Below are positions 58,139 through 64,000 of a stretch of DNA of 64,000 bases, in pieces; the stretch's first letter is position 1; each line of letters starts with the position of its first letter. Below the pieces are notes generated by a model, which was not told the origin of the DNA, searched no databases, and worked only from the letters and a program-made list of their open reading frames with translations. Position numbers and translations under genes: made by a program. This DNA is from Caldimonas brevitalea (lineage in GTDB: Bacteria; Pseudomonadota; Gammaproteobacteria; Burkholderiales; Burkholderiaceae_C). The stretch lies in NCBI RefSeq assembly GCF_001017435.1, contig NZ_CP011371.1:5332001-5396000 (forward strand). The letters are read 5' to 3'.

Positions 58139-58926
58139 GTTATCAAGCCCACGTCCACCCCCCAGGCCCCGGCGGCGGCGCCGACACGCTCCCCGCCCCC
58201 CTGGGAGGACGCCGGCCGGTCACCCTCTACAGCCGCATCCGCGAAGACCTGCGCGCCCGCATCCTCTCCGGCGCCTGGCAGGCCCACGACCGCATCCCCT
58301 CCGAAAGCGCGCTGATGGCCCAATACGGCGTCAGCCGCATCACCGTCCGGCAAGCCCTCGGTGACCTCGAGAAAGAGCGGCTGATCTTCAAGGTCCCCGG
58401 CAAGGGCTCCTTCGTCGCCCAGACCAAACCGTTCCAGGAGCTGGGCCGGCTGCAAGGCTTCGCCGAAGCAATGGGCGCCCTCGGGCACGAGATCTACAAC
58501 CGCGTGCTGAGCGTCACGACACAGGCCGCCCCCGCACAGGTCGCCGACCGCCTGCACCTCGCACCGGGCGCGCCGGTCACCGAGATTCGCCGGGTGCGCC
58601 ACCTCGACCGACAACCGGTGTCGCTCGACCTCACCTGGGTGCCCGTGCACATCGGCCAACGCCTCGCCGACGCCGATCTCGCCACGCGCGACATCTTCGT
58701 GATCCTCGAGAACGACCAAGCGATCCCGCTCGGCCACGCCGACCTCGTGATCGACGCCGAGACCGCCGACCCCGCGCTCGCCAACTGGCTCGGCATCGCC
58801 CCCGGCGACCCGGTGCTGCACATCGAACGCCTCACCCACACCCGCGACGGCGTGCCGATCGACTACGAACACCTCTATTGCCGCGCCGACAACTTCCAGT
58901 ACCGCCTGCGCCTGCAGCGGCGCTGA
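58132..58926 (+). CDS. GntR family regulator with UTRA domain (HutC type)
   Basis: 264 residues. The N-terminal winged helix (about 25-95) is clear: LYSRIREDLRARILSGAW, SALMAQYGVSRITVRQAL. The UTRA ligand domain follows (about 115-262; LGRLQGFAEAMGALGHE to DYEHLYCRADNFQYRL). It probably controls the flavoprotein, ferredoxin and ABC transporter genes that follow on the same strand, with a 51-nt gap. Start codons at 58120 and 58132 are both possible; neither has a ribosome binding site. Confidence 0.88.
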   Translation: MTSYQAHVHPPGPGGGADTLPAPLGGRRPVTLYSRIREDLRARILSGAWQAHDRIPSESALMAQYGVSRITVRQALGDLEKERLIFKVPGKGSFVAQTKPFQELGRLQGFAEAMGALGHEIYNRVLSVTTQAAPAQVADRLHLAPGAPVTEIRRVRHLDRQPVSLDLTWVPVHIGQRLADADLATRDIFVILENDQAIPLGHADLVIDAETADPALANWLGIAPGDPVLHIERLTHTRDGVPIDYEHLYCRADNFQYRLRLQRR

Positions 58927-58977
58927 TGCATGGCCGGTCTGCCCCCTACGAACGTAGCCCACCAAGAGAACAGCGAG

Positions 58978-60726
58978 ATGAACACCCTCGAGCAAGAAGT
59001 CGACGTCCTGGTCATCGGCGGCGGCACTGCCGGCCCGATGGCCGCCGTGAAAGCCAAGCAGGCCAACCCCGCACTGCGCGTGCTGCTGCTGGAAAAAGCC
59101 AACGTGAAGCGCAGCGGCGCGATCTCGATGGGCATGGACGGCTTGAACAACGCCATCATTCCCGGCCACGCGACGCCCGAGCAGTACGTGCGCGAGATCA
59201 CCATCGCCAACGACGGCATCGTCAACCAGAAGACGGTGATGGCCTACGCGGCCAACAGCTACGCGATGATCGAAGAACTCGACCGCTGGGGCGTCAAGTT
59301 CGAGAAAGACGAAACCGGCGACTATGCCGTCAAGAAGGTGCACCACATGGGCAGCTACGTGCTGCCAATGCCCGAAGGGCACGACATCAAGAAGGTGCTC
59401 TACCGCCAGCTCAAGCGCACCCGCGTCGAGATCACCAACCGGCTGGTCGCCACCCGGTTGCTGACCGCCGACGGCCCGCAAGGCCGGCGCATCGCCGGCG
59501 CGATGGCCTTCGACTGCCGCACCGCCGACTTCCATGTGATTCGCGCCAAGTCCGTCGTGCTCGCGACCGGCGCCGCCGGCCGGCTCGGGCTGCCCGCCTC
59601 GGGTTACCTGTTCGGCACCTACGAGAACCCCACCAATGCAGGCGACGGCTACAGCATGGCCTACCACGCCGGCGCCGAACTCTCGGGCATCGAGTGTTTC
59701 CAGATCAACCCGCTGATCAAGGACTACAACGGCCCGGCCTGCGCCTACGTGACCGGCCCCTTCGGCGGCTACACCACCAACGCCGACGGCGAGCGCTTTA
59801 TCGAGTGCGACTACTGGAGCGGCCAGATGATGTGGGAGTTCTACCAGGAACTGCAGGGCGGCAAAGGCCCGGTGTTCCTGAAGCTCGACCACCTGGCCGA
59901 AGAGACGATCTCGACCATCGAGACCATCCTGCACACCAACGAGCGACCGAGCCGCGGGCGTTTCCACGCCGGGCGCGGCACCGACTACCGCGAACGGATG
60001 GTCGAGATGCACATCTCCGAGATCGGCTTGTGCAGCGGCCATTCGGCCTCGGGCGTGTGGGTCGATGAACACGCCCGCACCACGGTGGCTGGCCTGCATG
60101 CCGCTGGCGACCTCGCCTGCGTGCCGCACAACTACATGCTGGGCGCCTTCGTCTACGGCCGCCTGGCCGGCGAAAGCTCGGCCCGCTGGTGCGCCGAACA
60201 AGAGCATGCGCCGGTCGACGCCGAGCAGGTCGAGCGCGAGCGCCAGCGCGTCTGGGCACCGCTGCAGCGCGAGCGCGGCCTGCCGCCCAACCAGGTCGAA
60301 TACAAGCTGCGGCGCATGGTCAACGACTACCTGCAGCCACCCAAGGTGACCCGCAAGATGGAGATCGGCCTGGATCGCTTCGAAGGCATCCGCCACGACC
60401 TCGACCAGATCAAGGCGCGCGAACCGCACGAGCTGATGCGGGCGATGGAAGTGCACTTCATCCGTGACTGCGCGGAGATGGCGGCACGCGCCTCGTTGTT
60501 CCGCACCGAAAGCCGCTGGGGCCTCTACCACGCTCGCGTCGACTACCCGCAGCGCAACGACGCCGACTGGTTCGTGCACGCCCAGCTGCAGCGCAACGAG
60601 CGCGGCGAAATGGTGTGCTTCAAGCGGCCGATCGATCCCTACATCGTGCCGATCGCCGACACCGAGAAGCAGGCCTACCAGCGGCTGCGCATCGCCGCCG
60701 AACCGACCGCCCTCGCGGCCGCCTGA
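58978..60726 (+). CDS. AprA/FrdA-like FAD-binding oxidoreductase subunit
   Basis: 582 residues. Residues 6-40 form the FAD-binding Rossmann motif (VDVLVIGGGTAGPMAAVKA). KRSGAISMGMDGLNN, VVLATGAAGRLGLP, FGTYENPTNAGDGYSMAYHAG and GLHAAGDLACVPHNYMLGAF belong to the fumarate reductase/adenylylsulfate reductase flavoprotein family, nearest in layout to AprA. The immediately following ferredoxin is its likely partner. A reductase-ferredoxin pair, AsfAB, is known from aromatic-sulfonate use in Pseudomonas and Burkholderiales; equivalence here is inference. Start 58978 gives the usual N-terminus; 58930 is an alternative. Confidence 0.82.
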   Translation: MNTLEQEVDVLVIGGGTAGPMAAVKAKQANPALRVLLLEKANVKRSGAISMGMDGLNNAIIPGHATPEQYVREITIANDGIVNQKTVMAYAANSYAMIEELDRWGVKFEKDETGDYAVKKVHHMGSYVLPMPEGHDIKKVLYRQLKRTRVEITNRLVATRLLTADGPQGRRIAGAMAFDCRTADFHVIRAKSVVLATGAAGRLGLPASGYLFGTYENPTNAGDGYSMAYHAGAELSGIECFQINPLIKDYNGPACAYVTGPFGGYTTNADGERFIECDYWSGQMMWEFYQELQGGKGPVFLKLDHLAEETISTIETILHTNERPSRGRFHAGRGTDYRERMVEMHISEIGLCSGHSASGVWVDEHARTTVAGLHAAGDLACVPHNYMLGAFVYGRLAGESSARWCAEQEHAPVDAEQVERERQRVWAPLQRERGLPPNQVEYKLRRMVNDYLQPPKVTRKMEIGLDRFEGIRHDLDQIKAREPHELMRAMEVHFIRDCAEMAARASLFRTESRWGLYHARVDYPQRNDADWFVHAQLQRNERGEMVCFKRPIDPYIVPIADTEKQAYQRLRIAAEPTALAAA

Positions 60727-60766
60727 ACCCCGCGGCGCACGCCCCGAAGACAGAGGAAATCAATCC

Positions 60767-61009
60767 ATGCAATACGCCCCCACCGCCCTCAACCCCAGCA
60801 GCGTTCCGGTCAGCGTCGACCCCGAAAAGTGCATCGCGCACAAGGGCTGCACCGTGTGCGTCGACGTCTGCCCGCTCGACGTGCTGGCGATCGACCTCAG
60901 CAAAGGCACCGCCTACATGAAGTTCGACGAGTGCTGGTACTGCATGCCCTGCGAGAAGGACTGCCCGACCGGCGCCGTCCATGTCGACATCCCTTACCTG
61001 CTGCGCTGA
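60767..61009 (+). CDS. AprB-like ferredoxin, two [4Fe-4S] clusters
   Basis: 80 residues with eight cluster cysteines: C22, C28, C31, C35 (CIAHKGCTVCVDVCP, a widened first spacing) and C56, C59, C62, C66 (CWYCMPCEKDCP). The first motif has a 5-residue gap between the first two cysteines, as in AprB rather than ordinary ferredoxins. It lacks the C-terminal extension of true AprB. It should pass electrons to or from the flavoprotein encoded 40 nt upstream. AGAGGAA precedes the ATG. Confidence 0.87.
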   Translation: MQYAPTALNPSSVPVSVDPEKCIAHKGCTVCVDVCPLDVLAIDLSKGTAYMKFDECWYCMPCEKDCPTGAVHVDIPYLLR

Positions 61010-61044
61010 AGCCACAAGAGCGACCCACGAGAGAGGACTGACCC

Positions 61045-62481
61045 ATGTTCCGCATCCCCCTGACCCCCCTGCTGCCCCTGGCCGGCCTGGTGCTCGCCTT
61101 TTCGATGGCCGGCACCGCCCGCGCCGAAACCGTGATCCGCGTGGCCATCGGCACGCAGGACACGACCATCAACTGCGCTACCGGCGGCCTGCTGGTCCGC
61201 GAGTTGAAGCTGCTCGAGAAATACCTGCCGCGCGACGGCAAGTACCAGGACGTACGCTACGACATCCAGTGGAAGAACTTCACCTCGGGCGCGCCGCTGA
61301 CCAACGAGATGGTGGCCGACAAGCTCGACTTCGGTGCGATGGCCGACTTCCCCGGCTCGCTCAACGGCGCCGCCCACCTGAAGGCCGGCAAGAAGAGCAT
61401 CTTCTTGTCGGTGCTGTCCGGCAGCACCATCGGCAGCGGCAACGGCATCGTCGTGCCCAAGGATTCGCCGGTGCAATCGGTGGCCGAACTCAAGGGCAAG
61501 CAGATCTCGGTGCCGTTCGCGTCGACCGCCCACGGCATGTTGCTGCGCGCGCTGAAGGCGCAAGGTTTCGACCTCGAACGTGACGTCACCATCCTGACGC
61601 AGGCGCCCGAGGTCGCCGGCTCGGCGCTGCAGGCCAACAAGATCGACGCGCACGCCGACTTCGTGCCGTTCGCCGATCTGTTCCCCTACCGCGGCTTCGC
61701 TCGCAAGATCCTCGACGGCGCCCAGACCAACGCACCGACGTTGCACGGCACGCTGGTCAACGCCGACTACGCGAAGAAGTACCCGGAAGTCGTCACCGCC
61801 TACCTGCGCGCCGCGATCGAAGCCGACCGGCTCTACGCGGCCGAACCGGAGAAGTACAGCGAGCTGATCGAGAAGGTCACCGGCATCGAGGCCGAGGTCA
61901 ACTACCTCTTCCATGGCCCGCTCGGCCTGCAGACCCGCGACTTCACTTGGAAGCCCGAATACCGCCAGGCCATCGCGACCTCGATCGACACGCTGCGCCT
62001 GCTCAAGCGCCACGACTCCGACCTGCGCGCCGACACCTTCATCGACGACCAGTACATCCGCGCGGCCTTCAAGCAGGCCGGCCTCGACTATGAAGCCCGC
62101 CTGAAGGACTACGATCGGTTGCCGCTCAAGGCACAGGACGCGTTGACCGGCAAGCCGATCACCGACGTCGCCCGCGTGGCCCAGGTGTGGGTCGAGGGCG
62201 AGCCCAAGGTGCGCCACTACGTGGGCCCCGAGAACGCGTTGGCCGACGTCAAGAAGCTCGAAGCGGCGGGCAAGAAGATCCGCATCGTCTATGCGCAAGA
62301 CCGCAAGCTCGGCATCAAGCTGTTGGCGAACCAGGCCTGGTTCTCCGCCGACGCCCGCGGTCAGCTCAACGCCTTCCTGCTGAAAGATGCCGCCGTCGCT
62401 TGGGCCCAGGCCAACCAGGGCAAGGTACTCGACTACGCCCAGGCACGCGCCGGGTCTGCCGCCCAAGTCGCGGCCAAGTGA
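61045..62481 (+). CDS. NitT/TauT-type ABC transporter substrate-binding protein
   Basis: 478 residues with a signal peptide ending MAGTARA before ETVIRVAIGTQD. Binding-protein features: DTTINCATGG, DFGAMADFPGSLNG, VQSVAELKGKQISVPFAS and TQAPEVAGSALQANKIDAHADF. It is about 130-150 residues longer than ordinary SsuA/TauA proteins, with an extra C-terminal part (LADVKKLEAAGKKIRIVY). The ligand is probably a sulfonate or a related oxyanion, inferred from the operon. Precedes the permease by 16 nt; AGAGAGGA lies before the ATG. Confidence 0.85.
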   Translation: MFRIPLTPLLPLAGLVLAFSMAGTARAETVIRVAIGTQDTTINCATGGLLVRELKLLEKYLPRDGKYQDVRYDIQWKNFTSGAPLTNEMVADKLDFGAMADFPGSLNGAAHLKAGKKSIFLSVLSGSTIGSGNGIVVPKDSPVQSVAELKGKQISVPFASTAHGMLLRALKAQGFDLERDVTILTQAPEVAGSALQANKIDAHADFVPFADLFPYRGFARKILDGAQTNAPTLHGTLVNADYAKKYPEVVTAYLRAAIEADRLYAAEPEKYSELIEKVTGIEAEVNYLFHGPLGLQTRDFTWKPEYRQAIATSIDTLRLLKRHDSDLRADTFIDDQYIRAAFKQAGLDYEARLKDYDRLPLKAQDALTGKPITDVARVAQVWVEGEPKVRHYVGPENALADVKKLEAAGKKIRIVYAQDRKLGIKLLANQAWFSADARGQLNAFLLKDAAVAWAQANQGKVLDYAQARAGSAAQVAAK

Positions 62482-62497
62482 TGCAAGGGGCGATGCG

Positions 62498-63355
62498 ATG
62501 AGCGCTGTGGCACCTGTTGTTGCACCCTTGCCCACCGTGGCAGCGGGGCGGGAGGCCCGGCCTCGCCGCGCCGCGGCCACCGCCGGCCGCTGGGCGGCGC
62601 GCGGGCTCTCGCTCGCCGCCTGTTTGCTGCTCTGGCACTGGGCGTCGACGACCCACCTCAACCTGGGCGTGATCACCTTCGCCAACCTGCCGCCACCCGT
62701 CGAGGTGGCGCAGGCCGGCTGGGACCTGCTGCAATCGCCCAAGCTGCTGCACCACCTGGGCTACAGCCTGTGGCGCATCGCGGCCGGTTTTGCCGCGGCC
62801 GCCCTGCTGGGCATCGGCCTGGGGCTGCTGATCGGCCGCTTCCGCTGGGCGCAGTCCACGCTGCTGCCGCCGTTGGAGGTGTTGCGGCCGATCCCGGCGG
62901 TCGCATGGATCCCGCTAGCGATCCTGATGTTCCCGTCGTCGGAGGTGTCGATGATCTTCATCACCTTCACCGGCGCCCTGTTCCCCATCCTGCTCAACAC
63001 CGTGCACGGCGTCGAAGCCGTCGACCCGCGGCTGATCGCGTCGGCGCGCAGCCTCGGCACGCGCGGCTGGCAGGTGTTCTCGCAAGTGGTGCTGCCGGCC
63101 GCCGCGCCCAGCATCGCCACCGGCCTGGCCATCGGCATGGGCACCTGCTGGTTCTGCCTAGTCTCGGCCGAGATGATCTCGGGCCAGTTCGGCATCGGCT
63201 ACTACACCTGGGAGTCCTACACCTTGCAGAACTACGCCGGCATCATCGTCGGCATGCTGTGGATCGGCCTGTTCGGCATGGGCAGCAGCGCGCTGATCCG
63301 CCTCGTCGCCCAAGCCTTGATGCCGTGGTATGCAGCCAACCGGAGGTCGGCATGA
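62498..63355 (+). CDS. NitT/TauT-type ABC transporter permease
   Basis: 285 residues with about six membrane helices. The EAA coupling loop is ASARSLGTRGWQVFSQVVLP, preceded by EVLRPIPAVAWIPLAILMF, as in SsuC/TauC. An Ala/Pro/Arg-rich cytoplasmic start of 40 residues comes first. It forms the channel for the binding protein upstream. Its stop overlaps the ATPase start by 4 bp. Confidence 0.92.
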   Translation: MSAVAPVVAPLPTVAAGREARPRRAAATAGRWAARGLSLAACLLLWHWASTTHLNLGVITFANLPPPVEVAQAGWDLLQSPKLLHHLGYSLWRIAAGFAAAALLGIGLGLLIGRFRWAQSTLLPPLEVLRPIPAVAWIPLAILMFPSSEVSMIFITFTGALFPILLNTVHGVEAVDPRLIASARSLGTRGWQVFSQVVLPAAAPSIATGLAIGMGTCWFCLVSAEMISGQFGIGYYTWESYTLQNYAGIIVGMLWIGLFGMGSSALIRLVAQALMPWYAANRRSA

Positions 63356-64000
63356 GCGCACCGCACACCCCACCGCAGGGCCGCATCGACATCGAGGGCC
63401 TGCACATCGAGCTGGGCCACGGCCAGGATCGTTTCGAAGCGCTGCACGACGTCGGCTTCTCGGTCGCCCCAGGCGAGTTCGTCTGCCTGCTCGGCCCTTC
63501 GGGCTGCGGCAAGTCGACGCTGCTCGGCGCGTTGGCCGGCCACCTGTCGCCCACCCGGGGCTCACTGCGCCTGGACGGCCAGACGCTCAACGGCCCGGCG
63601 CCGGAGCGCGGCTTGGTGTTCCAGCAGCACACGCTGTTCCCCTGGCTGCGGGTGATCGACAACGTGGCCTACGGCTTGAAAATGCAAGGGGTGCCGCACG
63701 ACGAACGCCGCACTCGTGCGCATCAACTGCTCGACAGCGTGGGGCTGGCCGGCTTCGAGCGGCACTATCCGTCGCAACTGTCGGGCGGCATGCAGCAGCG
63801 TGTCGAGATCGCCCGCGTGCTGATCAACCGCCCGCGGGTGCTGCTGATGGACGAGCCCTTCGGCGCGCTCGACGCGTTGACGCGCGTCAAGATGCAGCAG
63901 CTGTTGCTCGATCTGTGGGCCCGCGTGCCCACCACGGTGATCTTCATCACGCACGACATCGACGAGGCCCTGTTCCTCGCCGACCGGCTGCTGGTGATGA
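63352..64000 (+). CDS. NitT/TauT-type ABC transporter ATP-binding protein, cut by the window end
   Basis: 216 residues seen. Walker A GPSGCGKST, Q-loop LVFQQHTLFPW, signature LSGGMQQR, Walker [13 protein letters not shown] and the H-loop FITHDIDEA are intact, so nearly all of the enzyme is here. The ATGA overlap with the permease shows one operon, which probably continues past the window. Confidence 0.93.
   Translation, partial: MSAPHTPPQGRIDIEGLHIELGHGQDRFEALHDVGFSVAPGEFVCLLGPSGCGKSTLLGALAGHLSPTRGSLRLDGQTLNGPAPERGLVFQQHTLFPWLRVIDNVAYGLKMQGVPHDERRTRAHQLLDSVGLAGFERHYPSQLSGGMQQRVEIARVLINRPRVLLMDEPFGALDALTRVKMQQLLLDLWARVPTTVIFITHDIDEALFLADRLLVM

Noticed and set aside
56056-60579. A 1507-codon open frame on the minus strand
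   Set aside because: Only its last 543 codons (56056-57687) are a real gene, starting with a lipoprotein signal. The rest is the antisense of the GntR and flavoprotein genes, kept open by high GC.

Overview
The window is GC-rich, tightly packed chromosomal DNA with about 60 genes, no rRNA or tRNA gene, no CRISPR array and no intact insertion sequence. Gene content points to a betaproteobacterium of the order Burkholderiales: system II cytochrome c maturation (ResB plus CcsA) beside a cytochrome c4, a CIRCE-controlled groESL operon, MsrPQ, a TetR-led beta-oxidation operon, and a CysB, Sbp, CysTWA sulfate module. The family-level placement (Rubrivivax/Caldimonas-like) is inference from gene content only.

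Layout. 0-8.3 kb: the end of an aldo/keto reductase, an exonuclease/GIY-YIG fusion, an RTX calcium-binding protein, a catalase-like protein paired with a sugar dehydrogenase lipoprotein, then groES-groEL. 8.3-13.2 kb (minus strand): a hybrid sensor kinase with two periplasmic solute-binding domains, an alpha/beta hydrolase and EngB. 13.3-19.9 kb (plus strand): cytochrome c4, ResB, CcsA, a conserved hypothetical, MsrP and MsrQ. 19.9-26.6 kb: YaeQ, a small basic protein, an Atm1-type ABC exporter, YciA, a GT4 glycosyltransferase and a glycogen-debranching-type glucosidase. 26.6-36 kb (minus strand): SGNH hydrolase, enoyl-CoA hydratase, esterase, and a TetR, acyl-CoA dehydrogenase, DUF2147, FadB-like, FadA operon with a clear TetR operator. 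36-39.7 kb: an FHA membrane protein overlapping a DegP-like protease, then a lone HNH nuclease.

40-64 kb is dominated by sulfur acquisition: a 1-Cys peroxiredoxin, CysB, CysA-CysW-CysT-Sbp, a molbindin, an SfnR-like sigma-54 activator, a sulfonate-type binding protein divergent from a TauD dioxygenase, and at the right edge a GntR regulator followed by an AprA/AprB-like flavoprotein-ferredoxin pair and a NitT/TauT ABC transporter that runs off the window. In the middle sits a 151-residue protein that is 44% methionine plus cysteine.

The most interesting signals are: (1) the Met/Cys-rich protein; (2) a 19-bp palindromic motif, TTA-N2-CG-A5-CG-N2-TAA, at three sites ahead of the peroxiredoxin/cysB, cysT and sbp genes, a candidate CysB-type operator; (3) sigma-54-type promoters in the SsuA-like/tauD divergent gap, which fit the nearby SfnR-like activator; (4) the AprAB-like/ABC transporter cluster, possibly for organosulfur use; and (5) a leader with extreme C-over-G bias, and G-quadruplex potential on the opposite strand, just ahead of that cluster.
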